Positions 1-12,000 of a DNA stretch of 64,000 nt are shown piece by piece. How positions within the stretch are numbered: the stretch's first letter is position 1; each line of letters begins with the position of its first letter. The translations under genes were made by a program, and so were the position numbers. Origin of the DNA: Emmonsiellopsis sp. PD_33 (taxonomy: Eukaryota > Ascomycota > Eurotiomycetes > Onygenales > Ajellomycetaceae); assembly GCA_032988165.1 (NCBI GenBank), contig JANTQF010000146.1:19210-83209 (forward strand), read 5' to 3'. The notes beneath the pieces are model-generated. The model worked only from the letters and a program-made list of their open reading frames with translations, was not told the origin of the DNA and ran no database searches.

Positions 1-627
1 CTGCTCAATGGCGTGTGCTCGAGACAAATGGTCGAAAGTTATAGTACGAGGGACGTGACAGGACGAGAATCCAATAAGGTGCAGCGGACTTCTGAGGTAA
101 TGACTCGACATGACCAGTATATCACTAGGCGAGGGAAAAACAACGCGTCCCACCTCGATGATATCGTCGACTGGTTTTTATATGCAGCAAATGTCGACAG
201 CCAGTGAGATTCTTGTCGGGGGTAAAAGCGTAACGGAAAGCGGTCGGTGTGGTCAAAATTTTCCGCGCGCGCCTACTGTTGTAGGCATTGGGGCTTCCGT
301 AACGCTGGGCCAACGCGAGGGGACGCGAGGGCTGGGGATATAAGCGGACCGGGGCGGGAGGGAATCCGCTGATCTGACATCCAAGACATGGAAGCGAGGA
401 AAACAATAATTGGCCAAACGGACCCAATTCTCCCATGTCAAGGCAGCAGACTCCGCAACCCGTGGTCTTGAAAAAAAAAAAAAAAAAACAACCTAAAGGC
501 AGAGCCGACAAGAACCATACAAAACAGCGACACGCGAAATGGAAGGGGAAGGAAGTGAAACGATATGAGAAGAGGAGACAACTGGCCCGCAGCGCCCTAT
601 GCAACTGCGTGCTCGCCTTCCCCCTTT
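1..627. other. Left-edge intergenic sequence
   Basis: No gene is supported here. Short open frames exist on both strands but show no recognisable protein. A run of 18 or so A residues lies near 471-488. It holds the 3' flank of the Myb-type gene on the minus strand, whose stop is at 628. Confidence 0.5.
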
Positions 628-2445
628 TCAAGGGCCAGCGTCTTTAGCCCTCTTCTCTCGCAACACTTTCCACTTCGATGAACACTGCTCCCTGGTCCTC
701 GTAAAGCCAAGGATCTCGCTAACCCGCGTCCACAGGATGTCGTTGGGGTCAACCTGGTAGATGTCCCTAGACAACGACGCTGTGGAGGGCTCCGCGATCT
801 GCTCGTCGCGCCACTTTAGCACCGCGGCTTCGAGGTCAACACACTCTTCACCGGACCAAGGTCCGGTCTTCTTGGTGTCCCGGTACTGGACATGCTTGCG
901 GAAGCGTGTGTTGACATCGTCACGAGTCCGACCCAAGATCCTAGCGATCTTAGCGAAGTCAGACCCGTGTGTCGCGTGCAGGACAGCCAGTTCGTCGTCC
1001 TGCTCCCTGGTCCAGATGCGCGGCTTCTGAGAGGTGGCCGCGTATCGTGAACGCATATAGCGCTGCACGTCTCGGGGTCTGCGACCAGGGACAACGGCGT
1101 AGATGCCAGCCCAGAACTCGGGTCCTGTTACTGGGCACGGAAAAGGTCCAGACTGGGGCGCCTGGACCATCTTGCCAAAGTCGTCACCGGAGCAGCGGTG
1201 TTCCTCACAGAACTTGGTTTTGAACTCCTCGACTGCAGCGACCTCTGCAGCCGAGTATCGACCACTAACTCCAGCGACGGCTTTTGGTTTCCTTGGCTTC
1301 GTAGCCTTCTTTGACTGCTGGGCTGTGGGTGTGGTGGCGACGGGGGTGGCAGTTTGGCTGCCTTCAGGTTGTTGCGGCTCAGGCGCGCTAGGGCCTTCTA
1401 CCGCGGCATCCATGCTGGGTTCCATGGAGCAGAACAGACTGTCTTCCTCAGACACGAGTCCTGGGAGGGTGAAAGCACATGGTTAATGCTTGCCGGGGAA
1501 AATGGAAAGAATGGTCCGCATGTAATGAATGAAAACGAATGTAAACAGTTGGATATAAAAAGAAGAGGAGAGGAGAGGGCTCTGTTTTTGCCATGGGGGG
1601 GCCATGGCAACAGAGTGCCCTAGGTGAGGTGTCCCAGGAGGAGTCTGCTTTGCCCACAGAACGAAGATGGACTCTGGAGGAGCAGGAAGGGGGTATTTAT
1701 AGACAAAACGACGAAACAAGAGAAAGGACCAAGCCGGTGAGAAAAGGTGCTATCCGAGGGATAGTACCGCGACTTGGAGGGGGTTGGCGAAACCCGCACA
1801 CAGGACAACAAAAACAACAACACAAACCAATAAAGCCACGCGTGGAACACTCCACATTCCACAAAAACGGCACACACATGAACAAAAAGAGAGAAAAAAA
1901 AAAGGAGAAAAGCGAAAAGTAACATCAACAGCGCGACATTACTTACTGTCCCGGCTTTCGCCTATTTCTTGTTGAAAGCCCTGGTCTCCGAACAGACGCA
2001 GGGGCTCGAGAAAGGCGGGATCCTGCTGGGGCTCACCGTAACTGTAGCCCTGAAGACGGGGGTCGACGGGCGTCTGGAGACTTCCCGTGTGACTGAAGCC
2101 TTCTTCAGGGGCAGATTCAGGAGCTTGAAGTGCCCAGGTGGATTCGAACGCGCCTTGAGGAGGAGTCGGGAGTTAGAACGCGGTCAACGAAGTAGAAGTG
2201 ATAAAGGTAACTAAAGAGAATGTAGCCGTCGATGGGAATCGTGGGATGGGAGGGTGGGATGGTGAAGTTGACGTTGTTGTGCGAGAGAAGAAGAAGAAGA
2301 AGAAGAGAAGACGAAGCGAGAAGGGGGAAAAGGGGCAGGGGAAGTCACCTGACTCGAGCAGTTGCTGCTGGACGAAGGACATCGGCTCACTTTCCTCGTC
2401 GGGCTGGCTGGCGTAGTAGGGGAACTCGGGATAGTTGCCTTCCAT
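628..2445 (-). CDS. Myb/SANT-domain DNA-binding protein (378 aa)
   Basis: Probable nuclear DNA-binding protein. Exons (minus strand) 2445-2349, 2153-1947 and 1460-628; phases agree (97+207+833 nt = 379 codons). The start is the ATG at 2445, giving MEGNYPEF. Intron 1 has a CTAAC branch point before an AAG acceptor; intron 2 is unusually long (486 nt) with donor GTAAGT and acceptor CCCAG. The N-terminal third is acidic and rich in Q, P and S. A K/R/P-rich stretch follows. The C-terminal half has two SANT/Myb-like repeats: one with RIWTREQDDELAVLH and a GRTRDDVNTRFRKH recognition helix, and a second starting GPWSGEECVDLEAAV and ending in CSSKW. The arrangement recalls the Reb1/TTF-I class of Myb proteins, but I cannot assign an orthologue. 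Two alternatives remain possible: retention of the long intron, or use of a downstream start. Confidence 0.75.
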
Positions 2446-3168
2446 GGCGGCGGGTGTGGACGCGCGAAACAGAGAAATCAACAGCAGCAACACAGCAGAC
2501 GGGGATCTCGAGTTTCTGCGCCGGGGGAGGGGCTGACAGTCAGAAAAAAAGCCAGCAGTAAAACCACCAGTCCAATCAGTCTCATACAGGAGCAATCACC
2601 AATCTGTGAGAAGTAGAACAGGAACAGGCACGTGACTGGGCACAGCAGAGTGGTCAACTGGATGGCGGTGGAGAGAGGCAGAACATGGAGAGTGAGGCCG
2701 GAGATATGTTGTTCCGTGGGAGGGCCCATACTTACCGCTAGCTAAGCGAGAACCGTATCATACACGCCCACCGCCCATAATCCATGTAAGTTACGTACCG
2801 CCATTACCCCGCCTGAGCCGCAACCTCATCGCATCAAATTTCTGATTTCGCAGCGAGAGCAGAGGGAGCATGGAGTATAACCAACCTCGAGACATCCCCT
2901 TGGGGGGGGGGATACTTGGGATACAACCCAGACGCACACGATCGAGTAACAGAAACCACGCCCCAGATCCCAGTAAGCAACTCGTACGTGGACAGCCAGC
3001 ATCTAGGCCCGGCGCTGCACACTCCGCCATAGCCATTGGCCACCTCCTCTGGCGCCGGAACAAAAGCGTCGAGTCGGCGTCGAGGACAATCTTCCCTGTA
3101 ACCTTAATTAACTCTATCAATTACTCGACCATTACTCGATAGAATCTGCGGGCTGACATGAATACTAC

Positions 3169-3182
3169 GCGGCGACTTCCGA
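3169..3182. promoter_or_regulatory. UaY-like CGG-N6-CCG site
   Basis: The sequence GCGG-CGACTT-CCGA matches the CGG-N6-CCGA part of the TCGG-N6-CCGA element bound by UaY, the Zn2Cys6 activator of purine catabolism in Aspergillus nidulans; only the first base differs. It lies about 650 bp upstream of the allantoinase start, a gene of the UaY regulon. The motif is seen; its function is inferred from context. Confidence 0.5.
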
Positions 3183-3328
3183 CTATGCGGCCGGGCTGAG
3201 GGGGCTCGCCCATACTCGGCTTATTTTATCCTCCTTTTTTCGATTTTTGATTTTTTCATCCCGTTTTTCTGGTCTCTGCGTCTCTGACCCCCTGTTGAGT
3301 TTGTTCCCCTGATCCGTTCCCTGCCGCT

Positions 3329-3350
3329 CTTATCGGCCGTTTCTGATAAG
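3329..3350. promoter_or_regulatory. Paired, inverted GATA (AreA-type) sites
   Basis: CTTATC (3329-3334) and CTGATAAG (3343-3350) form two HGATAR sites facing opposite ways within 22 bp, about 480 bp upstream of the allantoinase ATG. GATA factors such as AreA activate nitrogen-source catabolic genes from closely spaced pairs of such sites. Together with the UaY-like site this fits nitrogen-controlled purine use. Confidence 0.5.
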
Positions 3351-3827
3351 AAGGCTCCGTCGCCACCGCTTCTTTTTTTACTTTCTGGCTCCTAAAACTC
3401 CGTCCATATCTCATTCTCTTCTCCCGCCTCTCGCCCCCCTCTGTGCTTTGTCCATATATTCCCCGCTCTCTTTTTTCCTGCAGATCCTATATATAAAAAT
3501 CTTGTTTATATATCTCCCTTTCATCTCATTTCGCAACTCCCGGGCCATCTTCTTTGTCTTTCCTGCAGTGGTGGCAAGCAACGGCGCTATTTGACCTGGC
3601 TTCTCATTTCTCTCTCGTCTGTTCTCATAGCCGTTCCCCAGGTTCTTCCCCGCAATTGTACCGAGTAAAAGTCGGGGGTAACAGAGAGCAAGAAAAAGAA
3701 AGAAAAAAGAATACTCCCGTATAAGAATCGAGTGATTGTCTGCCTGCCACGCCCGTCCATCCCAGCTGTTTAGAGAACTATTCCCCCCATATTCATTAGA
3801 CGACAGGAATCCATCTCTTCACCAACC

Positions 3828-5640
3828 ATGGCCACCACCACATCCTCATCCACAAGCACCACCCCTTCCCCTCCCACCCCGGCCACAACCACCAACCCCC
3901 CAACACCCCCCCATCTCACCGTCCACACCTCCACCCGCGCCATAATCTCCACCCGCCTCACCGCCGCCACCATCATCATCTCCAGCACAACGGGCAAGGT
4001 AACCTCCGTCTTCCACTCCGTCCTGCCCCCCACCGCCTTCCCCCCCAACACGCCCTATTACGACCACAGCCCGCACATCCTCCTCCCGGGCCTCGTCGAC
4101 GCCCACGTCCACCTCAACGAGCCCGGCCGCACCGAATGGGAAGGCTTCGAGACAGGCACCCGTGCCGCGGCCTTTGGCGGCGTGACCACCGTAATCGACA
4201 TGCCGCTGAACGCCATCCCGCCGACGACGACGGTGGCGGGGTTGGCGGAGAAGGTGAGCGCGGCGCGGGGGAAGTGTTGGGTTGATGTGGGGTTTTATGG
4301 CGGGGTGATTCCGGGGAATGTGGGTGAGTTGAAGGGGTTGGTGGAGGGCGGGGTTAGAGGGTTTAAGGGGTTTTTGATTGAGAGTGGGGTGAGTTTGGTG
4401 TCCCTTTTTATTTCTTTTGCCCCATCCTCCTCCCTTCCATGTCTCGCTGTGTGACGGGGCGAGGATGTCTTATATCATGACGATATGATATAGCATTATA
4501 CCCCCATCCTCCCTCCGCCCCCCATATCCGCATCCACCAACTAACCCCCCCAATCCAAAAAACCAGGTCGAAGAATTCCCCGCCCTCTCCACGCCAGACA
4601 TCAAAGCCGCCATGCTGGAACTCGCCAACACCCCCACAACCCTCATGTTCCACGCCGAAATGGAATCCTCCACCACCACCCCAACCCCAACTCCCCCCGG
4701 CCCACCAACCACCTACACCACCTTCCTAACCTCCCGCCCCCCCACCCTCGAAACAACCGCCATCCGCACAATCCTCTCCCTCGCCCCGCTCGCCCCCAAC
4801 CTCCCCCTCCACATCGTCCACCTCTCCGCCGCCACCGCAATCCCCCTCCTCCGCGACGCGCGGCGCGCCGGCGTGAAAATCACCGCCGAGACATGCTTCC
4901 ATTACCTCTCGCTGGCCGCGGAGGAGGTGGCGGACGGAGACACGAGACATAAATGCTGTCCGCCGATTCGGGAGGGGGCGAATCGGGAGGCGTTGTGGGA
5001 GGAGTTGGGGAGGTGTTCGGTTGATGGTGGCGATGAGGGGGTGATTAGGACGGTGGTTAGTGATCATTCGCCGTGCACGCCGGAGTTGAAGGTGTTGCCT
5101 GTTGGTGTGCCGGGGCGGGTGGAGACGAAGGACGATGGTGATGATGATGATGATGATGGGGACTTTTTCAAGGCTTGGGGCGGGATTAGTTCCGTTGGCC
5201 TGGGGCTGCCGATTCTCTGGACGGAGATCCGGCGGCGCCAGGAAAGGGGACAGGGAGAAGGAGAAGGACAAGGACAGACGCCGCTCCCGTCGTCCCTGGC
5301 GACGCCTACCGCCGCGCTGGAATCTATCGTGCAATGGTGCTGTACCAATACTGCGGCGCAGGTCGGGCTGTCGGGCCAAAAGGGGGATCTTTCTGTTGGA
5401 CATGATGGGGATATTTGTGTCTTTGATGACGGGGCGGAGTGGGAGGTTGTGCCGGATACGATGCTGTTTCGGAATAAGTGCTCGCCATATGAGGGGCGGA
5501 GGTTGCGGGGGATGGTTGTTGAGACGTGGGTGAGGGGGCAGAGGGTGTTTAAGAGGGGGGGCGAGGGGGGTGGGTTTGCGGGGTTTGAGGTTGATGGGAG
5601 GCCGGTGGGCAGGCTGTTGCTTGAGAAGAGGGTTAGGTGA
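3828..5640 (+). CDS. alX: Allantoinase (544 aa)
   Basis: Hydrolyses (S)-allantoin to allantoate in purine catabolism; amidohydrolase superfamily. Exons 3828-4388 and 4567-5640, joined in phase 0 (561+1074 nt); the intron has a GTGAGT donor and an AACCAG acceptor. Metal-site residues are in place: the H-x-H of DAHVHLNEP (His93, His95), Lys180 in [10 protein letters not shown] as the probable carboxylated lysine, His216 in MFHAE, His272 in HIVHLS and Asp353 in VSDHSPC. The first 35 or so residues are a T/S/P-rich low-complexity leader, and an acidic run of Asp lies near residue 380. Upstream UaY-like and GATA motifs suggest induction by uric acid and nitrogen limitation. Codons end mostly in C in the first part of each exon and in G or T in the second part. 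The symbol is that of the A. nidulans gene; yeast DAL1 is equivalent. Confidence 0.93.
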
Positions 5641-6026
5641 CTGGGTCAGGGGGTTGGGAAGGAGAAAATGAGGGGAGATGGTGACTTTTTCTTTTTTTTT
5701 GAATAGGGGGTGGAATTGGAGGGTTGGATTTTTGATATATTGTCGTTGCATTTAGCGTTGACGCGTATTTAATATCTCTCTTGGTGGATGATGTTGTTAT
5801 GATTTTTCCCTTTTCGTTCTCATGCTCTTTCGTTTTGGATATCCTTTAGACTCTTTCGAATATATATCCTCATTGGTATAATATAGGAATGGCGAAGGAA
5901 TTGAATAAAACAATTCATATTATTAAAATACCTAGACTCAAGAGTCAGCAATCAAATCAGATAAAGTATACCAAAAAGGGGGTAATCATATAACCAAAAA
6001 ACAAACTCACCTATCTATCTACCTAT
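5641..6026. other. Convergent 3' intergenic region
   Basis: AT-rich 386 bp between the stops of allantoinase (plus) and the Vma12-like gene (minus). It presumably holds both 3' UTRs and polyadenylation signals. I see no gene. Confidence 0.5.
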
Positions 6027-7019
6027 CTAACTCTCATCCCCTCCCCTCCCTCTCCATTTCTCCTTAACCCTCCTCCTCGCACCCCCATTAATCCCCTTCC
6101 CCCAAATCTCCTCCTTCCCCTCCCCACCAACAACCACCACCCCCTCCCCATCTCTCTCATCATCCTCCCCAACCCCACCCACCTCCCCAACAACCACCTT
6201 CCTCTCCACAACCCTCCCCTCCCTCCCCCTCGCCACCTCCACCTTCTTTAAATAAGCCGCATAAACCCCCACCTCCGCCACGCCCACAACCAACGCAACA
6301 ATCAGCGCCAAAAAGACCCTTGCAGGCTGCGACGCCACGGCACCGGGATAGTCAGGCGCCGTGGCTCGCGTGAAGGTGATGAATGATGGGATGCGGAAGT
6401 TGGAGAGTGCCCAGTAGACCGCGAAGCCGGTGAAGAGGGTTGAGAGGAGGATGTTGAGGACTACGGAAGGGGTGAGGGTGTCGTCGTCGTCTGTATCTGC
6501 GTCGGTGATGGTGGAGGGGGAGTTGGCGAGGGAGAGGTAGGGGCGTGTATGGGAGTAGGAGTGGGAGTGTGTGGATGGGTTGAGGAGGGCGGCGTATTTG
6601 GATGCTTCGGCGGCGGCGGTGAGGGAGGCCTTTAGCGCGAGGTATTCGGGTGTCTGTGGTGTGATGGGTTAGATATGTAAGTGTGGGTTACACGGGTGTG
6701 GGACGGAGGGGTATGTGTGTATGTATGTACGTACCGGTTCAGGCTTTGGGGGGGGAGGTGGGCGGTAGAGCGTTGTGCCGCGGAGGAGGGTGTTGAGGGT
6801 GTATTTTGTTATTTCAGGCTCATTGGATCGTCCATTGGTGGCGTCGTTATCCTGCTGCGTCAACGGCTGGTTCGATATGAGATGCCGTGAGAGGGCGATG
6901 AGCTGGGCGTGGGAGATGGCGCAGGTGTCGGTGGGCGGGAGGGAGAGCTCGTCCCGTGTCGACGGAGGGAGAGAGTTGAGGGCGGATGCTATTGTCGGGG
7001 TTATTGTGAGGAGGACCAT
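6027..7019 (-). CDS. VMA12: V-ATPase assembly factor, Vma12/Vph2-like ER membrane protein (303 aa)
   Basis: Probable endoplasmic-reticulum factor needed to assemble the V0 sector of the vacuolar H+-ATPase. Exons 7019-6735 and 6653-6027, joined in phase 0 (285+627 nt); the intron starts GTACGT and ends CACAG. The N-terminal domain begins MVLLTITPTI and contains a serine/threonine-rich middle. Two hydrophobic segments follow: VVLNILLSTLFTGFAVYWAL and VFLALIVALVVGVAEVGVYA. The pair of C-terminal membrane spans with cytosolic ends is the family layout. The tail is charged and glycine-rich, and longer than in yeast (215 aa). The gene shares a 333-bp divergent promoter with prefoldin subunit 3. Confidence 0.8.
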
Positions 7020-7352
7020 GGTGTAGTGATGCCAGCCACCATGTCAGCGCGTGGGGTGGGTGTATCTGTATAGCAATGTGCACACGATGTTGTGGTGAAG
7101 TCGGAGGTTGACGCTGGTTGTTGTTGCAGCCAGACGTCATCCCAGCGATTTTTCGGCCAACCACCAAAACCACCACCAAATAAATAGTTAGCTAAACAGC
7201 TATTTAACCACCACCAACAACCTCCAATACCACTGATATACCCCCGCCAATGCCCACTGCCACCTCGTCCGCGCCATTCCCGTTTCCATAAGGCCTCCAC
7301 CCACTCGCCATCCGGGAGAGGGGCTGCCCTCTACGCCTCGCAGCAACCAGCC
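7020..7352. other. Short divergent promoter, Vma12-like / prefoldin 3
   Basis: These 333 bp between two start codons must carry promoters for both housekeeping genes. I see no TATA box at a convincing place and no other gene. Confidence 0.45.
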
Positions 7353-8209
7353 ATGGCGGACCAGTACGCACATATCATATCCAACCCATTCCATTCCATT
7401 CCCCGCACCAAATATCATATCTAACCAACTACCAATCCAACCACCTAGAACCCCCGCTGTCGTCGACCCCTCCACCACGAACCCGCGCGGCATCCCCGTG
7501 GCGCCCTTCGTCGACAATGTGGCCGACTACGTCTCGTCGCGCGCAGACGTCGAGCCCACGCTGCGCTCGTTCCAGGAGATGATCTCCAAGTACCAGTTCA
7601 TGGAGCTGAATACGCAGCGGCGCGGGCAGGGGCTCAAGGATAAGATTCCCGATATCCGGAAGACGTTGGAGACGGTGCGGTTTTTGAAGGGGAGGAGGAA
7701 GGTGGGTTAACCATATATTTCTATCTATATTCTCTATATATTGTTTGAATTACCCCCCCCCTCACACCTCCCACCACGCACACACAGTCCGATACCGACA
7801 CCCCCCTAACCACCACCTTCGAACTAAACGACACGCTCTACTCCCGCGCCACCGTCTCACCCAAGGACACAGAGGAAGTCTTCCTCTGGCTCGGCGCAAA
7901 CGTCATGCTCGCCTATCCCATCGACGAGGCCGAGGAGCTACTTTCCGAAAAACTCCGTGCCGCAGAAGCGAGTTTTGCCAATTGTGAGGAGGATCTGGAG
8001 TTTTTGAGGGAGCAGATTACGGTATGTTATGCTTTATATATATATTCCATTCTTAAACTTTTTCGTGTAGGGGATGTTTTTTTTTTAAACTGACGGGGGA
8101 TGTGATATAGACGCTTGAAGTCGCCACGGCGAGAGTGTATAATTGGGATGTCGTGCAGAAGCGGAAGGAGAAGGGGGGCGAGGAGGGGAAGGCGGGGGCG
8201 GGGAGTTGA
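7353..8209 (+). CDS. PAC10: Prefoldin subunit 3 (198 aa)
   Basis: Alpha-type subunit of the hexameric prefoldin chaperone, which passes nascent actin and tubulin to the cytosolic chaperonin. Exons 7353-7363, 7449-7701, 7788-8021 and 8111-8209 (11+253+234+99 nt = 199 codons), with all phases agreeing. The first coding exon is only 11 nt (MADQ, the last codon split). The central exons read GIPVAPFVDNV, KYQFMELNTQRRGQGLKDKIPDIRKTLE and VFLWLGANVMLAYPIDEAEELL, close to human VBP1 and yeast Pac10. The N- and C-terminal parts form the usual two coiled-coil helices around the beta hairpin, and VYNWDV precedes a Lys/Glu/Gly-rich tail. Length matches the family. Confidence 0.95.
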
Positions 8210-9072
8210 GGTGATTCATTGATTGATTGAATATGTTCGAGGGGGTTGGTTATATCTTATTTCCTTTTTTCGAGTGGTAAATAAAGGGATTAGTTAGTTA
8301 TTTACGGTAAACAGTTGGGAGAGGATAGGTAAAAATGGAATATACTGTTTTCATGCTGTTATTTCTCTTCCTAGCTATGTGGTTTCCAGATATATCTGTC
8401 TATAATCTAATATATTTCAGCCGTGATTAATGAGGTTGGGGGGGGGGGGGTTCAAAAATGTGTGTCCGTGCATATATATACCTATTCTACACAACACCTT
8501 TGCCAATGGCGTCTACCCCCTGATGCCCAAATCCACAACAAAAAGCAACTGAATCAGGGAAAACAAAATCTACGCAGTCAATAAAAAGGACTCCTCTCAT
8601 GCAATCGATCCTATTAGTAGATACTGAATAATACCCTCCCCTCCCTTCCCATACCTACCCACCCAAACCGTCCCAATAAAAATAAAACAATAAACCCCTT
8701 GCCTTGCCTTGCGCCATGGAATCTATCAATCTAGTCCAATCCAATCCGACCCAAACCCATACTCTGTCTCCCAGGCGAAAAAAAAGAGTGAACAAAAACA
8801 ACAAGTATGAATATCTACTACTTAAACGCCCCTATCCCATCCCATCCCATCCCGAAACCAGTTCATTAAAGGAGTAGAGTCATGAAGAGCGCCCAAATCT
8901 AGGTAGAATCGAAGGAAGAAAGGAAAGGAAACAAAAGAAAGAAACAAAAAAAAATGTTTCGCTGCGTGTTCTCATGGGAATCGAAAGGCTCCATCCCGGC
9001 AAAAAGCAAAAAAAAATCCCAGACACCCTTACCCCCCTCGTCTCCAGGCCACCTATCCCCTGAATCCATCCT
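8210..9072. other. Convergent 3' intergenic region
   Basis: 863 bp between the stops of prefoldin 3 and atg26. It contains a poly-G run near 8440 and a short CCCAT tandem repeat at about 8832-8853. No gene seen. Confidence 0.5.
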
Positions 9073-12000
9073 CTATTGGACCTTTCTATCCCCACTTGGG
9101 CCCGCACCACCCGCACCCGCTGCGGAAGCAGTAGCAACATCATAGTCCCCCTCTCGATCCTTCGCCCTCCTAGCCATCTCAACCTCTGCCTCATCACCAA
9201 TAAACGTCCACGATTCCTCCTCGTCATCGTCATCAAGATCTAGCCCTAGTTCAGAAATAACCCGCGACTCGTCAGCGTTGCTTGGGAAGCTGGTAGCTGT
9301 AGCGGGCGCAGCGGACGCGTTGGAACGCTGGCGGACGAGGGTTTTGGCGTATTCGAGATCGCGGTAGAGGGCTTGGATTGCTGTGGCAACGCCGTCTTCC
9401 TGTTCATGGTGGAGAGGGGGGATTAGCTAGACGTTCGGAAAAATAATAAAATAGAAAAGGTAGGGTGAGGTCGCGGTATACGTACACTCCTAATCTTCTC
9501 TCCCAACGCCCTCGCCTTGACAATAATCCGTTCACTATGCGTCGCCTCCCACAGCGATCTCGAAAACACACTGACGTTCAACCTCTTCATACAAATGCCG
9601 ACACCCAGATCCTCCACCCGTGAACCGAAGAAGAACTGATCTCCGAAGAACGGCTTAATTATTGTTGGGATGCCCGCACGCAGGCTTGCGCCCGTTGTAC
9701 CGCAGCCGCCATGGTGCGCGGCGGCATCAATTTGCGAAAATAGCCAGTCATGCGGTGCGGATTTGATCTGCAGGATCTCGGGGGGTAGGGTTATTTCGGC
9801 GCTTGTGCTGCTAGGGTCCCCCAAACGCTCGGACCAGCCTTTTGACAGGATGCAGCGAACATCAGCTCGAAGTACCGAATCAACTACTGTCTTGGTAAGA
9901 GCGGCTGAGTTACGAACGACGATAGAACCGAATCCGATGTAGACGACCTTCTTCCCATCAGCGCGGGCTTGTTTTATGAAATTCGTAATTTCGACCGGAG
10001 GCGTCCAGTTGTCGTCGCCCTCGTTTAGGAACCAATACCCCGTAACGCGAATCCAGTCACAGTAGTCAAGAGGCGGCGGTACGACGGATGGAGAGAAATT
10101 GTATAGGAAGGGAACCTTGTTTGGTTGCATTTTGTCAAGATTTGTACTGCGGAGCCCAAGTTCCCGCTTCCGCCAGCGATTCACCTGTCCCGCAATCGCT
10201 TTCCAAAACACATTGTCAAACATAACGTAGGTGATGTAGTTGTAAGCGCCACCCATTTTATGTTCAGGGACAGCAAAAGCATGCGGATATGCTCTAGTCC
10301 TGGTCCAAGGCATGGTGAAGGCCCGGAAGTACGGTATCCTAAGCGCTTCAGCGATGTGTATTCCTGCCATGGCGCTAGGTGATTCGATTAGAATATCGCT
10401 ATTCTGGCAACTTGCCCACGCAGAAGAGAGGAGATCGTCTATCCAGCCACGGAACGTTGAAGAGGCTTCCTTGAGGAATGAGTACGTGAACATTCCGTTC
10501 TCCACACATATCCGCATGAGTTCTGCCGGATCACCTTCGACGGGAGCAAAGTCAATACCATGTTTCCTAACCCAAGGTTCAAACTCTCTATGTGTGGCGA
10601 TTTTCGGTCTGTGACCGTCTGCAATCAACCCCTTGCAAAGGGCAATATACGGTTGTACATCACCACGAGACCCAATAGTTAAACAAGTAATCCGCAACGA
10701 CTCCTGCGGTTTGAAGTTCACTATCGAAACACGCGGATCATCAAACAATATGGGGGACGTGGTAGGCGACAATGGTGCGGATGTGGTAGATAACGTCTGC
10801 GAATTCTGCTCATCGAGACCCTCCAATCTTGCTTCCTGAAGCATCTGATGTTCCGCCATCGCAGCCTCGGCCTCTTCCCTGTCCTGCTGCGCAAGCAAAC
10901 CAGACTCGACCAGATACCGAATCGACTCGAGGCCTTGATGCAGCGTAACCGCACAATCATCTCGTCCATCTGCAGTGTTGAATTCGAAAAACAGCTCCTC
11001 ATGGCCCTGAATAATCACAACAAGCCCATGATACCCAAACCGGAAGCCCTTTTCCTTCTCTACATTCTCGATGTCTCTCAGGGGCAGTATCATTTTGGTC
11101 CGCGTCCCCGGGAGAAGACTTCGGAAGCAGAATTTGCGATTGCTGATGTACACCTTGCCGTATAGCGGGATGACACGGTGAAGGTATGCAAAATACGTGG
11201 CTTGGAGTTTTTCGGTCTGTGGCAGAGCGAAGTGAGCGCGGAACCTATCGCCATGTCCGCATCCTTGCTCTTCGTCTTCAGGATCAACCATCCGGTCATC
11301 CGGGATTATACCCTCGCCCTCGCCGTAGTGTCTTCTTCCTCCCGCCCACATACCCGACACTTTCTCGATATATCCCATTGATTCGGTTGCGAGAAGGGTG
11401 CTCATCCGCTTCGACCGGCTTTTCAGGTACCCAGCCAGCCCGGCCGCCCGCTGCAATGGATAGCTCCCCGCCTTGACAAGCTCCTGCAGAGTCGGAGACG
11501 AGACAGAGTGGGTAACGTTCCTGTGCTGGTTATCTATTTCGGAATCGCTGCCAGCATCCTCAGCCCTATTCTTCATCCGCGCTTCGCCGGTCTGTGTTCT
11601 GGAAGGGGCCTGCACGCGAACTTCAGCAGGCGGGAAACGAGCTGTATCCTCAGAGTGACGCCGGGGTACTTCGCCAGGTATAGATGGCGAGCGCCTCAAC
11701 CTGTGAATAGTAGGTGATTGGAAGACATCGCTCCGGTTCAAAATCTGACTCGCTGACTCGGCCGTCTCGCTTGTTGACTGCAGAATAGCCGATGACGACT
11801 CAGTCCCCTGCTCCAAGGACTGAACAAACGAATCTGATGAGCCCTGCAGTTGCCCTGTAGATGATCTTTCAGCATAGTTGTTTCCAGCACCCAACCGGCT
11901 AGGGCTCTCAGTTCTCAGCCCCTTTTCGAGATTTGGCCGTCCGAGTGAGTCGAGGCTGGGCCTCGTAGCATCGGTATCGCGCCGGGGACTCTTGCCACGA

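Larger units (their letters stand above)
2446..3827. other. Divergent promoter region, Myb-type gene / allantoinase
   Basis: This 1.4 kb holds no supported gene. It separates two divergently transcribed genes. The allantoinase-proximal half is pyrimidine-rich with a TATATAAA at about 3489-3496, and carries the UaY-like and GATA motifs listed separately. Confidence 0.6.

Noticed and set aside
2139..2157. tRNA B-box-like GGCGCGTTCGAATCCACC on the minus strand
   Set aside because: No cloverleaf or A-box at the right distance, and the segment fits in phase as the start of exon 2 of the Myb-type gene.
4726..5751. 341-codon open frame antisense to allantoinase
   Set aside because: A product of the G-rich coding strand: the antisense reads as Pro/Arg/His-rich noise, while the sense frame is a complete allantoinase.
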